21,714 nucleotides of DNA from CAZPEV01 sp964585635 (GCA_964585635.1 CAZPEV010000043.1:1-21714), one strand, 5' to 3'. Positions 8,477 to 16,769 are shown, numbered from the stretch's first letter. Numbers and translations are program-made. The notes: generated by a model from the letters alone, not told the origin.

Positions 8477-8968
8477 ATGGCACAAGAAATAAAAAAGACT
8501 GATTGGCTGCGGTTCTGCAAGAAGTTCAACGCCGCTAATCTCTATCGCTTCACGACCCTGAATATCAAGACCAAACAGGGCGGGGAAACCACGCAGACGC
8601 TCACCCCGTTTATGGGCATCACCGTCTCCCGCAAAGGAAAGACGATCGATGGCCTGCAGTTTCTGGCCGGTGTGCCGGATGCCGACCGGATCATCCATCC
8701 GGCCGCGACCGTTCCCCAGCCGGACAAGCTATATCTGGAAAAGGATCAGGCCGGAAACGATTCCCGGCTGTTCGTCCGGGCCAAGGATGGTTCCGATATC
8801 CGGCTGGAACTGATCGGCGAAAACAAAATGGACCAAGAGCGATGCCTCATCGAGCAGGTGGCCTATTCCCTCTTCGAGCGGCGGGGCTATACGCCCGGCA
8901 ACGACGTCGGCGACTGGGTCGAGGCCGAACAAAAAGTCAAAGAGGCCGAGCATCAATTGACGGAATAG
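8477..8968 (+). CDS. DUF5335-DUF2934 domain protein
   Basis: This 163-residue protein of unknown function is soluble. Residues 1-115 look like the DUF5335 family (TLTPFMGITVSRKGKTIDGL, then IIHPAATVPQPDKLYLEK and a LFVRAKDGSDIRLEL strand pair). Residues 125-160 match DUF2934, whose core is AYSLFERRGYTPGNDVGDW followed by VEAE. An upstream in-frame ATG exists at 8453, but the ATG at 8477 is preceded by AGGA at a five-base spacing and gives a normal DUF5335 start, so it was chosen. The gene is single, divergent from the membrane protein, and ends just before a terminator hairpin. Confidence 0.8.
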   Translation: MAQEIKKTDWLRFCKKFNAANLYRFTTLNIKTKQGGETTQTLTPFMGITVSRKGKTIDGLQFLAGVPDADRIIHPAATVPQPDKLYLEKDQAGNDSRLFVRAKDGSDIRLELIGENKMDQERCLIEQVAYSLFERRGYTPGNDVGDWVEAEQKVKEAEHQLTE

Positions 8969-9002
8969 ACGCTTATTCGCCTGAGACACTAAACTTGTTC
9001 GA

Positions 9003-9036
9003 AAAAGCCGCATTCGTCTCGACGGGTGCGGCTTTT
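9003..9036 (+). terminator. Rho-independent terminator after the DUF5335-DUF2934 gene
   Basis: The stem AAAAGCCGCA (9003-9012) pairs perfectly with TGCGGCTTTT (9027-9036), ending in a run of T. The loop contains a short inner CGT/ACG stem. It sits 34 bases past the stop codon and separates this gene from the hydrogenase operon. Confidence 0.85.
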
Positions 9037-9252
9037 CCATTGCTCTATCCTGCGAGATATACTGCTCATCCCGGACACAAGCCCCTCACCGTCGTCAAAT
9101 ACTGCCCTATTCATCTGGAGTAGACTAGCCACGCCACCTCTTTGTCGGCGCCTCTTCGTCTTACGTAATACATTACAAGACAATATATTAGGTGCTCCGA
9201 AAAATCATCTGCGGACCGTGGTCGGAGAATCGCCGTTTTCTCCAAATTTCTA
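9037..9252. other. Intergenic region upstream of the hydrogenase operon
   Basis: No gene is supported here. The only structure noted is a short palindrome, GTAATACATTAC (9165-9176, five-base arms around AC), in an A+T-rich patch; it could be a protein-binding site but there is no family match. Confidence 0.4.
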
Positions 9253-9280
9253 TTGACTTTTTCGGCCGGCGTCATATTTT
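9253..9280 (+). promoter_or_regulatory. Predicted promoter of the hydrogenase operon
   Basis: A TTGACT -35 box (9253-9258) and a TATTTT -10 box (9275-9280) are spaced by 16 bases. Transcription would start near 9287, placing the palindromic operator at 9290-9307 across the first transcribed bases. The -35 hexamer is identical to that predicted for the carbamoyltransferase gene. Confidence 0.5.
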
Positions 9281-9289
9281 GAACCAAAA

Positions 9290-9307
9290 ATGTGAAAATA
9301 TTCACAA
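9290..9307. promoter_or_regulatory. Rex-type redox operator
   Basis: The sequence ATGTGAAAATATTCACAA matches the Rex consensus TTGTGAAnnnnTTCACAA at every specified base except the first. Rex is a repressor that leaves DNA when NADH/NAD+ is high, and it often controls hydrogenases and fermentative genes. The position just downstream of the predicted promoter and before the first start codon suits repression. The inner 16 bases also satisfy the CRP-type pattern TGTGA-N6-TCACA; Rex is preferred because the arms extend to TGTGAA/TTCACAA around an A+T-only centre and the enzyme is NAD(P)-linked. No rex gene lies in the window. Confidence 0.6.
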
Positions 9308-9312
9308 GGCAA

Positions 9313-10443
9313 ATGGTAAGCACAGACATGCCATCCAAGATTGTACTGGAAAGACCGGCGCTGCAGGGCCTGTTCGACGCCCTTCGATCCCAAGGGTATC
9401 AGCTCTTCGGCCCCACCGTGCGCACCGACGCCGTTGTCTATGATCAAATCTCATCCGTGGAAGAGCTGCCGATCGGCCGCAGTGACCGCCAGGACAATGG
9501 CACCTATCGTCTGACGGCCGGTGATCGACCATCGCTGTTCGACTACACGGTCGGATCGACCACCTGGAAAAAGTTTCTGTTTGCGCCGACGGCACCGCTA
9601 TACACCGCCGCGCATGATGGAAAAGGATTCGAGATCAGCGGACCGGCCGAGAAGCCGGTAAAACGTGCTTTCATCGGCATTCGGGCCTGCGAGCTGCAGG
9701 CCCTGGCGATTCAGGATAAGGTTTTTACCGAGGGTCCGTTTGTCGATACGGCCTATGCCCAGCACCGCAGGAACCTGTTCATCGTTGCGGTCAACTGCAC
9801 CCGGGCCGGCGGAACTTGTTTCTGCGCCTCGATGAAAACCGGCCCCAAGGCTTCTTCCGGCTTTGACCTGGCCTTGACCGAAATCATCGACGGGGGCCGC
9901 CATTACTTTGTCGCCGAGGTCGGCTCGGAGGCCGGCGAAAAAATGATCGGCCGGATACCGCATCAGAAGGCGGGCGACCCCGAGACCGAGGCAGCCAACC
10001 GGCTCCTCGAAAAATCGGCGGCGCAGATGGGACGGACCCTGAATACCGATCACCTGAAAGAACTGCTGGACCGCAATTTTGACCATCCGCAGTGGGAAAA
10101 AATCGCCGCCCGGTGCCTGACCTGCGCCAACTGCACGCTGGTCTGCCCCACCTGCTTCTGTGCTCATATCGAGGATTCCACCGACCTGACCGGGCGCGAC
10201 GCGATGCGGACACGAAACTGGGATTCCTGCCACACGATCGGCTTCTCCTATATCCATGGCGGCAGTATCAGAAACAGCGTCCTGTCCCGCTATCGGCAAT
10301 GGATGATGCACAAGCTGAATTATTGGGTCGATCAGTTCGGCACCTTTGGCTGCGTCGGCTGCGGCCGATGCATCACCTGGTGCCCGGTCGGTATCGATTT
10401 GACCGAAGAAGCCCGCGTGATTCGAGAACACGAGAAGAAATAA
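9313..10443 (+). CDS. hydB: Group 3b [NiFe] hydrogenase (sulfhydrogenase) beta subunit, two [4Fe-4S] clusters
   Basis: This is the electron-transfer subunit linking the diaphorase HydG to the hydrogenase dimer in the cytoplasm. The family signature GIRACELQALAIQDKVF is present. Two ferredoxin-type cluster motifs are near the C-terminus: C268-x2-C271-x2-C274-x3-C278P followed by TCFC, and C347-x2-C350-x2-C353-x3-C357P. Length (376 residues) suits the family. The frame is open from a GTG at 9292, but that codon lies inside the predicted Rex operator, so the ATG at 9313 was chosen. The ATG at 9328 (MPSKIVLERPALQGLF) fits the family N-terminus equally well; neither has a strong Shine-Dalgarno. 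It is the first gene of the operon. Confidence 0.9.
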   Translation: MVSTDMPSKIVLERPALQGLFDALRSQGYQLFGPTVRTDAVVYDQISSVEELPIGRSDRQDNGTYRLTAGDRPSLFDYTVGSTTWKKFLFAPTAPLYTAAHDGKGFEISGPAEKPVKRAFIGIRACELQALAIQDKVFTEGPFVDTAYAQHRRNLFIVAVNCTRAGGTCFCASMKTGPKASSGFDLALTEIIDGGRHYFVAEVGSEAGEKMIGRIPHQKAGDPETEAANRLLEKSAAQMGRTLNTDHLKELLDRNFDHPQWEKIAARCLTCANCTLVCPTCFCAHIEDSTDLTGRDAMRTRNWDSCHTIGFSYIHGGSIRNSVLSRYRQWMMHKLNYWVDQFGTFGCVGCGRCITWCPVGIDLTEEARVIREHEKK

Positions 10444-10478
10444 GAACGGGAAAATCTTAACGCAAAAGGGTGTGCGCG

Positions 10479-10949
10479 ATGGAGAACCTGGAGCGAATCC
10501 TGGCGGAGCAGCCGTTTCTGTCGGGAATGAAGCCGGAACATTTCAAACTGCTCGCCGGATGCGCCAAGAACGTGGCCTTCAAGGCGGGAGAATATCTGTT
10601 CCATGAGGGGGAGCCGGCCGACTCCTTCTATTTCATTCGTCAGGGGAAGATTTGGGTCGAAACCTTTGTCCCCCAAAAAGGCCCGGTGGCTATTCAATCC
10701 CTTAAAGAGGGCGAAGTGCTGGGCTGGTCCTGGATGATTCCGCCCTACAAGTGGCACTTCGACGCCCGCGCCTTCGACCTGACCCGCGCCATCGCCCTTG
10801 ACGGCGCCTGCCTGCGCGAAAAATGCGAAGAAGACCATGACCTGGGATACGAACTTATGTCGCGGTTTGCCCTGATTATCGCCCAACGTCTGGAGGCAAC
10901 CCGCCTGCAACTAATGGATATCTATGGGAACAGCACAAAAAACAAGTAG
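10479..10949 (+). CDS. Stand-alone cyclic nucleotide-binding-fold protein of the hydrogenase operon
   Basis: This 156-residue protein has a cNMP-binding (CRP N-terminal-like) beta-roll: FKAGEYLFHEGEPADSFYFI (34-53), GKIWVE, then the phosphate-binding-cassette region. There is no helix-turn-helix, so it is not a DNA-binding regulator. The cassette reads GWSWMIPPYKWHFDARA (82-98). The positions equivalent to CRP Glu72 and Arg82, which contact cAMP, are tryptophans in my alignment, so ordinary cAMP binding is doubtful. The start at 10479 is chosen for the AAAAGGG eight bases upstream; an in-frame GTG at 10470 overlaps that Shine-Dalgarno. Its 3' end overlaps hydG by 26 bases, so it is translated with the hydrogenase and may regulate or stabilise the complex (inference). 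Confidence 0.85.
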   Translation: MENLERILAEQPFLSGMKPEHFKLLAGCAKNVAFKAGEYLFHEGEPADSFYFIRQGKIWVETFVPQKGPVAIQSLKEGEVLGWSWMIPPYKWHFDARAFDLTRAIALDGACLREKCEEDHDLGYELMSRFALIIAQRLEATRLQLMDIYGNSTKNK

Positions 10950-11793
10950 TCGAAAAAAGGAAACCTGGAACGACCCGATGGCGGTTCGCCCGTTTGTCGT
11001 CCGCCGTGTCAGCCGTGAGACCCAGGATTCCTTCACCATGGAAATGGCCCCTCGGGACGGCGGTCGGGACTTTGCCTTCCTCCCTGGCCAGTTTAACATG
11101 CTGTATGTCTTCGGCGTCGGCGAGGTGCCGATTTCGATCAGCGGCGACCCCGGGAAAAGCGAAACCCTGGTGCATACGACCCGCGCCGTCGGGACCGTGA
11201 CCAAGGCTCTGTGCCGGATGGCCCCGGGCGATACCGTCGGCGTCCGTGGACCGTACGGCAGCAGTTGGCCGGTGGAAGAAGCCGAGGGGAATGACGTCCT
11301 CATCGTGGCCGGAGGAATCGGACTGGCTCCCCTGCGGTCGGTCGTCTACCATCTTCAGACCCACCGCGATAAGTACGGCAAGGTGGCCCTGCTCTATGGC
11401 GCCCGCACGCCGGAAGAAATGCTGTACCGCAAGGAATTGGAATACTGGCGCACCCACTACGACCTGGACATCCACATGACCGTGGACCGGGCCACCGGCA
11501 ATTGGAGGGGAAATGTAGGCGTCGTGACGACCATCATCCCCAACTCTCCCTGCGATCATGCGCACTGCTTGACGGTCGTCTGCGGCCCGGAGATCATGAT
11601 GCGCTTCACCGTGCTGGAATTGCAGAAGCGGGGTATGACGCCCGAACAGATATATATCTCGATGGAGCGGAACATGAAATGCGGCATCGGATTGTGCGGA
11701 CACTGCCAGATCGGCTCCAGCTTCGTCTGCAAGGATGGCCCGATCTATCGCTTCGCCGATGTCAAAGACATCTTTACGAAACGGGAAATGTGA
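10924..11793 (+). CDS. hydG: Group 3b [NiFe] hydrogenase gamma subunit (FAD/NAD(P) oxidoreductase)
   Basis: This 289-residue diaphorase subunit belongs to the ferredoxin-NADP reductase-like family and exchanges electrons between NAD(P)H and the Fe-S relay. It has an N-terminal FAD barrel (residues about 20-115, with FLPGQFNMLYV and PISISG), a nucleotide-binding motif GGIGLAPLRS (130-139) and a C-terminal [2Fe-2S] site C253-x4-C258-x2-C261-x7-C269, as in dihydroorotate dehydrogenase electron-transfer subunits. It overlaps the preceding gene by 26 bases and ends one base before hydD. NAD versus NADP preference cannot be read with confidence. Confidence 0.93.
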   Translation: MGTAQKTSSRKKETWNDPMAVRPFVVRRVSRETQDSFTMEMAPRDGGRDFAFLPGQFNMLYVFGVGEVPISISGDPGKSETLVHTTRAVGTVTKALCRMAPGDTVGVRGPYGSSWPVEEAEGNDVLIVAGGIGLAPLRSVVYHLQTHRDKYGKVALLYGARTPEEMLYRKELEYWRTHYDLDIHMTVDRATGNWRGNVGVVTTIIPNSPCDHAHCLTVVCGPEIMMRFTVLELQKRGMTPEQIYISMERNMKCGIGLCGHCQIGSSFVCKDGPIYRFADVKDIFTKREM

Positions 11794-11794
11794 C

Positions 11795-12574
11795 ATGGTC
11801 GATAAACGAAAGCCGAAAGTGGCGGTCTGGAAATTCGCCTCGTGCGATGGATGCCAACTGAGTCTGCTCGATTGCGAAGACGAGCTGCTGGCCGTCGCAG
11901 GAGCGATTGATATCGCCAATTTCCCCGAGGCCTCGCGGCGGGTCGTCAAGGGACCGTACGATGTTTCGCTGGTGGAGGGTTCCATCACGACCCCGCACGA
12001 CGCCGAACGGATTCATAAGGTCCGGCGGGCCTCCAAGTTCCTGGTGACGATCGGCGCCTGCGCCACCGCCGGCGGCATTCAGGCGTTGCGCAATTTCAAG
12101 GACGTCAAGGATTTCATCCCCGTCGTCTACGCCCACCCCGAGTACATCGACACCCTCGGCAAATCAACGGCAATCGCCGATCATATCCATGTCGACTTCG
12201 AACTGCGCGGCTGTCCCATCAACAAATATCATCTGGTGGAACTGGTCAGCGCCCTGCTGAACGGCCGGAAACCGAACCTTCCCGCCGGCTGCGTCTGCAT
12301 GGAATGCAAGCGAAGAGGCACGGTCTGCGTCATGGTCGCCGCCGGCACCCCTTGCCTCGGCCCGGTCACACAGGCCGGCTGCAACGCCCTCTGCCCCTCC
12401 TACAATCGGGGATGTTTCGGCTGTTTCGGACCCAAGGAAACTCCCAATACCGATTCCCTGAGCCAGTGGTGGCAGAAGCTCCAGGTTACCGACGATGATA
12501 TCGTCAGGGCCTACCGCAGCTTCAATGCCTATGCCGATCCCTTCCGGAAAGCAAGCGAGGCGTATGAAAAATAG
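11795..12574 (+). CDS. hydD: Group 3b [NiFe] hydrogenase small (delta) subunit
   Basis: This 259-residue Fe-S subunit passes electrons from the NiFe site. The proximal-cluster cysteines are C17 and C20 in SCDGCQ, C89 in GACATAGG and C140 in RGCP. Further cysteines follow in a C-terminal cysteine-rich region starting CVCMEC (166-171) and running through NALCPSYNRGCFGCFGP, enough for two more [4Fe-4S] clusters. There is no twin-arginine signal, so the enzyme is cytoplasmic, as expected for group 3. The ATG at 11795 was chosen: it starts one base after the hydG stop with GGGA upstream, and further in-frame upstream sequence would lie inside hydG. It overlaps hydA by 11 bases. Confidence 0.94.
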   Translation: MVDKRKPKVAVWKFASCDGCQLSLLDCEDELLAVAGAIDIANFPEASRRVVKGPYDVSLVEGSITTPHDAERIHKVRRASKFLVTIGACATAGGIQALRNFKDVKDFIPVVYAHPEYIDTLGKSTAIADHIHVDFELRGCPINKYHLVELVSALLNGRKPNLPAGCVCMECKRRGTVCVMVAAGTPCLGPVTQAGCNALCPSYNRGCFGCFGPKETPNTDSLSQWWQKLQVTDDDIVRAYRSFNAYADPFRKASEAYEK

Positions 12575-13853
12575 AACTATCAAGGTCGATTATCTGGCCC
12601 GCGTCGAGGGCGAAGGCGGAATTTTCGTCAAAATCAAAAACGGCGCCGTGGCCGACGTCAAGCTCCGCATCTTTGAACCACCCCGGTTCTTTGAAGCCTT
12701 CATGCGGGGCCGCAACTTCACCGAGGCGCCCGATATTACCGCCCGCATCTGCGGCATTTGCCCGATCGCCTACCAGATGAGTTCCGTGCATGCCATGGAG
12801 CAAGCCTGTGGCGCCGTCGTCGACGGCCAGCTCCGGGCTTTGCGCCGGTTGATCTATTGCGGTGAATGGATTGAGTCTCACACCCTGCATGTGTACCTGT
12901 TGCATGCCCCCGATTTCCTCGGGTATCAGGACGCCATCCAGATCGCCCAGGACCATCCCGACGTCGTCAAGCGCGCCTTGCGCCTGAAGAAGATCGGCAA
13001 CGATATCGTGAATCTCCTCGGCGGCCGGGAAATTCATCCCATCAACGTCCGCGTCGGGGGATTCTACAAAGTCCCGACCAATGCCGAGCTGCAGACTCTG
13101 GTCGACCCGCTGAAGTGGGCGCTGGACGCCGCGCTGGAAACGGTCCGGTTCACCTCCACCCTGAAATTCCCCGACTTCGAGCAGGATTATGAGTTCGTTT
13201 CCCTGCGCCATCCCGATGAATACCCCTACTGTGAGGGACGGATCGTGTCGAATAAGGGGCTGGACATCGCCATCTCCGAGTATCCCGACCATTTCGAGGA
13301 GCAGCATGTCGAGCATTCGACCTCGCTCCATTCGGTGCTCAAGGAGCGCGGTGTCTATCATGTCGGGCCGCTGGCCCGCTACAGCCTGAATTTCGACAAG
13401 CTGCCCAAAGTGGCGCAGCGGGCGGCCAAGGCGGCCGGCTTGGGCAAGACCTGCACTAATCCGTTCAAAAGCATTATCGTCCGCGCCGTGGAAACCGTCT
13501 TCGCCTGCCACGAGGCGTTGCGGATCATCGCCGACTACAAGATGCCCGATCAGCCGTACGTCAAGGTGACTCCCAAAGCGGCCGTCGGTCACGGCGCCTC
13601 CGAGGCGCCCCGGGGATTGCTCTACCATCGCTACCGGTTGGATAGCCAGGGCGTCATTCAGGACGCCCGTATCGTCCCGCCGACCTCCCAGAATCAGAAG
13701 GTCATGGAAATCGACCTGTACCATTACGTCAGCGACCGGATTAAACTGCCGCAGGACAAACTGACCTGGCAATGCGAACAGGCTATTCGCAACTATGACC
13801 CCTGCATCTCCTGCTCCTGCCATTTCCTCAAGCTGCATATCGAAGGTGATTGA
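12564..13853 (+). CDS. hydA: Group 3b [NiFe] hydrogenase large (alpha) subunit
   Basis: This 429-residue catalytic subunit carries the NiFe(CN)2CO centre that splits or makes H2. The L1 motif is R61-I-C63-G-I-C66-P followed by AYQMSS, the group 3b form without the histidine seen in other groups. The L2 motif is DPC414ISC417SCH420. The four nickel ligands are therefore C63, C66, C414 and C417. Maturation should cut after H420, removing a nine-residue tail ending in EGD. The start at 12564 is supported by AGCGAGG just upstream and the usual KVDYLARVEGEGG N-terminus; earlier in-frame codons lie inside hydD. The next gene encodes the peptidase that would make the cut. Confidence 0.96.
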   Translation: MKNRTIKVDYLARVEGEGGIFVKIKNGAVADVKLRIFEPPRFFEAFMRGRNFTEAPDITARICGICPIAYQMSSVHAMEQACGAVVDGQLRALRRLIYCGEWIESHTLHVYLLHAPDFLGYQDAIQIAQDHPDVVKRALRLKKIGNDIVNLLGGREIHPINVRVGGFYKVPTNAELQTLVDPLKWALDAALETVRFTSTLKFPDFEQDYEFVSLRHPDEYPYCEGRIVSNKGLDIAISEYPDHFEEQHVEHSTSLHSVLKERGVYHVGPLARYSLNFDKLPKVAQRAAKAAGLGKTCTNPFKSIIVRAVETVFACHEALRIIADYKMPDQPYVKVTPKAAVGHGASEAPRGLLYHRYRLDSQGVIQDARIVPPTSQNQKVMEIDLYHYVSDRIKLPQDKLTWQCEQAIRNYDPCISCSCHFLKLHIEGD

Positions 13854-13866
13854 GGCCGGGCGGCCT

Positions 13867-14379
13867 ATGAACCAGCCCGGTCTCATCGCGGTCATCGGCC
13901 TCGGCAATGACTTTCGATCCGACGACGGCGTCGGACTTTATGTCGCGCGCGCTCTGGCTGCCATGTGTCTTCCCCATACCCGCGTCATCGCTGGCATCGC
14001 CGATGGCACCGCTCTGATCGACGCCTGGCACGACACCGCCCATGCAATTATTATCGACTGCACCATCTCGGGAGCCGCTCCCGGCACCATCTACCGCTTC
14101 AATGCCCTGGACGATGACATCCCGGCCGATCTTTTCGCCCGCTACTCCACTCATGCCTTCAATATCGTGGAAACCGTGACTTTGGCCCGAACTCTCGGGC
14201 TCCTTCCGACCGCTTTGACTGTTTATGGTATAGAAGGCGAAACCACCGCCCATGGCTCCCAATTGACGGCCGGCGTGAAAACAGCCGCCGATCGGGCGAT
14301 CCGGGAAATAGCCGAAATTGTCGGGCCGACCGAAAAAGGATGCGCCGGCGGCTTTGGCCCCATTTCTTCGGGGTCGTGA
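13867..14379 (+). CDS. Hydrogenase maturation endopeptidase (HybD/HycI family)
   Basis: This 170-residue protease removes the C-terminal tail of HydA once nickel is inserted. The family motif GLGNDFRSDDGVG occupies residues 11-23. By comparison with HybD, the nickel-sensing and metal-binding residues are D20 (Glu in HybD, Asp in many relatives), D64 in IIIDC and H96 in YSTHAF. It begins 13 bases after hydA with GAGG about eleven bases upstream, and is followed by a 63-base gap before hypF. Its placement directly after hydA makes HydA the obvious substrate. Confidence 0.93.
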   Translation: MNQPGLIAVIGLGNDFRSDDGVGLYVARALAAMCLPHTRVIAGIADGTALIDAWHDTAHAIIIDCTISGAAPGTIYRFNALDDDIPADLFARYSTHAFNIVETVTLARTLGLLPTALTVYGIEGETTAHGSQLTAGVKTAADRAIREIAEIVGPTEKGCAGGFGPISSGS

Positions 14380-14442
14380 CCATCTCCGGGACGACCCGCG
14401 GTCAGGCGGTACGAAGCCGATAGCAGAAAGCGTCAACGGGAT

Positions 14443-16761
14443 ATGTCATCTGAATCTTCATCCCAGGACCCGACCCCCATCAGCCACGGGTCTCATCAGC
14501 GGTTACGATTGACGATTCAGGGAATCGTCCAGGGGGTCGGTTTTCGCCCATTTGTGTATCGCCTGGCAACCCAGCTTGGCCTGACTGGCTGGGTCAGAAA
14601 TTCAACCTCCGGCGTCTTGATCGAAGTGGAAGGCGCACGGGATCATCTCGAGGAATTCGTTCGCCGCCTGCCGGATGAGATCCCCCTCCGCGCTTCAATC
14701 CAAAGCCTTGCGTCTGACTGGCTCCCCGCCACCGGCTACCGCCTGTTTACCGTGGAAAAAAGCGACCCCGGCGGTCGCAAATCCGCTCATGTCCTGCCCG
14801 ATATCGCCACCTGCCCCGACTGCCTGCGAGAAATCTTTGACCCCAAAAACCGCCGTTTCCACTACCCCTTCACTAACTGCACCAACTGCGGCCCCCGCTA
14901 TAGCATTATCGAATTCCTCCCCTACGACCGGGCCAACACCACGATGAAGACCTTCACGATGTGTGATGCCTGCCGGGCCGAATACGAGAACCCGGTTGAT
15001 CGCCGCTTTCACGCCCAGCCGAACGCCTGCCCCGTCTGTGGACCGCATCTGGAGTTGTGGGACAAGGCGGGCCATTTCCTTCTTCGCGATCAGCACGCTC
15101 TTGGCGCCGCCTGCGATGCCCTCCGCTCAGGCGAAATCGTCGCACTTAAAGGTCTCGGCGGCTTTCAACTATTGGTGGACGCTCGCAACGAGACGGCAGT
15201 CGACCGGCTCCGGCACCGCAAGGCTCGCGAGGAAAAGCCGTTCGCCCTGATGTACCCCGACCGCGATTCGGTCTGGCGCGATTGCGAGCTTTCCCCGCGT
15301 GAGGAGGAACAGCTATGCTCCTGGCGGGCGCCGATTACCCTTCTGCGCCGCCGCGAAGATAAGGCCGTCGCGCCCAACGTCGCCCCCGATAATCCCTATT
15401 TGGGAATCATGCTTCCGTACACTCCCCTGCACCACCTTCTCATGGCTGAACTCGGCTTTCCCATCGTGGCCACCAGCGGCAACCTCTCCGAGGAGCCGAT
15501 CTGCATCGATGAATCCGAGGTCGTCTCGCGCCTGGGATCGATCGCCGATGTCTTCCTGATTCACGATCGGCCGATCGCCCGTCAGGTCGATGATTCCGTG
15601 ACGCGGGTTGTATGCGATGACGAACAGGTCCTGCGAAGCGCCCGAGGGTACGCCCCTTCCACCCTGACGCTTCGGCAGGATATGCCTCCCTGCCTGGCCG
15701 TCGGTGCTCATCTCAAAAACAGCATCGCCATCGCCGTGAAACACGATCTCTTCCTCAGCCAGCATATCGGTGACCTGGCCACTTCCCGGGCGTATCAGGC
15801 CATGGAACGCACCGCCGCTTCGCTTTCCCGCATGTACGAATTCCGCCCCGAGCTGGTCGCCGCCGATCAGCATCCCGACTACCTCTCAACCAAATACGCC
15901 GCCGGACTGGGCCTGCCGATGTTCCACGTCCAGCATCATTACGCCCACGTCCTGGCCTGCATGGCGGATAACGATCTCGATCCCCCCCTCCTCGGCGTCG
16001 CGTGGGATGGCACCGGCTGGGGACCAGACGGCAGCGTCTGGGGCGGCGAATTCCTCCGTATCGACGATCGTTCCTATACTCGTGTCGGGCATCTCCGCCT
16101 GTTCTCCCTGCCGGGCGGCGAAAAGGCCGTCCTCGAGCCGAGGCGGGCAGCCATCGGCCTATTGTTTGAAATCCTCGGCGACGACCTGTTTGGCCCCTCG
16201 CAAATTCCCTCCCTGTCCGCCCTGGCGGCCGAGGAGATTCCTATCATGCGGCAAATGCTGAAACATCAGCTAAATTCCCCCCGTACCTCCAGCGCCGGGC
16301 GACTGTTCGACGCCGTCGCCTCAATCATCGGTCTCTGCCATCTGAATCGCTTTGAGGGACAGGCCGCCATGATGTTGGAATTCGCCATCGGCGGCCTTCG
16401 GACTGATGACAGCTACCATTTCATCATCAATTCTCAAGCCGATATGCAGGGTGTCGATTGGGAGCCGATGGTGATGCAAATTGTCGATGATGTCAGGCAA
16501 TCACTGCCGGTGGGTCTGATCAGCGCTAAATTCCACAATACCCTGGCCGACATGATCGTCGCCCTCGCCCGCGTCATGGGCGAGAACAAGATTGCCTTGA
16601 CAGGGGGATGTTTTCAAAATAGATATCTGCAGGAAGCGGCCGTGAGACGCCTGAGGGAAGCCGGTTTTCGCCCCTCTTGGCATCACCGGGTCCCTCCCAA
16701 TGACGGCGGCATCGCCGTCGGCCAGTTGATCGCGGCGGCGCGCGCCGCTCGAAAGGAATGA
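14443..16761 (+). CDS. hypF: Carbamoyltransferase HypF (cyanide-ligand synthesis)
   Basis: HypF activates carbamoyl phosphate as carbamoyl-adenylate and loads the carbamoyl group onto HypE, from which the cyanide ligands are made. The 772-residue protein shows the full domain order. An acylphosphatase-like domain (about 20-110) has GIVQGVGFRPFVYRL. Paired zinc fingers start at C124-x2-C127, with CTNCGP, CDAC and CPVCGP. A YrdC-like domain has RKAREEKPFALM and ATSGNLSEEP. A Kae1-like domain has HHYAHVLACMADN and GVAWDGTGWGPDGSVWGGEF. Length is normal. Upstream sequence is only ACGGG before ATATG, so translation may depend on coupling. It is not to be confused with the unrelated-substrate carbamoyltransferase at 795. 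Confidence 0.96.
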   Translation: MSSESSSQDPTPISHGSHQRLRLTIQGIVQGVGFRPFVYRLATQLGLTGWVRNSTSGVLIEVEGARDHLEEFVRRLPDEIPLRASIQSLASDWLPATGYRLFTVEKSDPGGRKSAHVLPDIATCPDCLREIFDPKNRRFHYPFTNCTNCGPRYSIIEFLPYDRANTTMKTFTMCDACRAEYENPVDRRFHAQPNACPVCGPHLELWDKAGHFLLRDQHALGAACDALRSGEIVALKGLGGFQLLVDARNETAVDRLRHRKAREEKPFALMYPDRDSVWRDCELSPREEEQLCSWRAPITLLRRREDKAVAPNVAPDNPYLGIMLPYTPLHHLLMAELGFPIVATSGNLSEEPICIDESEVVSRLGSIADVFLIHDRPIARQVDDSVTRVVCDDEQVLRSARGYAPSTLTLRQDMPPCLAVGAHLKNSIAIAVKHDLFLSQHIGDLATSRAYQAMERTAASLSRMYEFRPELVAADQHPDYLSTKYAAGLGLPMFHVQHHYAHVLACMADNDLDPPLLGVAWDGTGWGPDGSVWGGEFLRIDDRSYTRVGHLRLFSLPGGEKAVLEPRRAAIGLLFEILGDDLFGPSQIPSLSALAAEEIPIMRQMLKHQLNSPRTSSAGRLFDAVASIIGLCHLNRFEGQAAMMLEFAIGGLRTDDSYHFIINSQADMQGVDWEPMVMQIVDDVRQSLPVGLISAKFHNTLADMIVALARVMGENKIALTGGCFQNRYLQEAAVRRLREAGFRPSWHHRVPPNDGGIAVGQLIAAARAARKE

Positions 16762-16769
16762 AAAGAGAT

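Noticed and set aside
9291..9306. CRP binding site (TGTGA-N6-TCACA)
   Set aside because: The pattern matches exactly, but the longer Rex consensus explains more bases and suits the NAD(P)-linked enzyme; kept as the alternative reading.
9598..10431. 277-codon minus-strand frame opposite hydB
   Set aside because: It lies entirely within hydB, whose two ferredoxin motifs prove the plus strand is coding.
12522..13907. Long open frame (461 codons) on the minus strand opposite hydA
   Set aside because: It is the antisense shadow of a gene with unmistakable hydrogenase motifs; long antisense frames are expected in GC-rich coding DNA, and its translation has no recognisable features.
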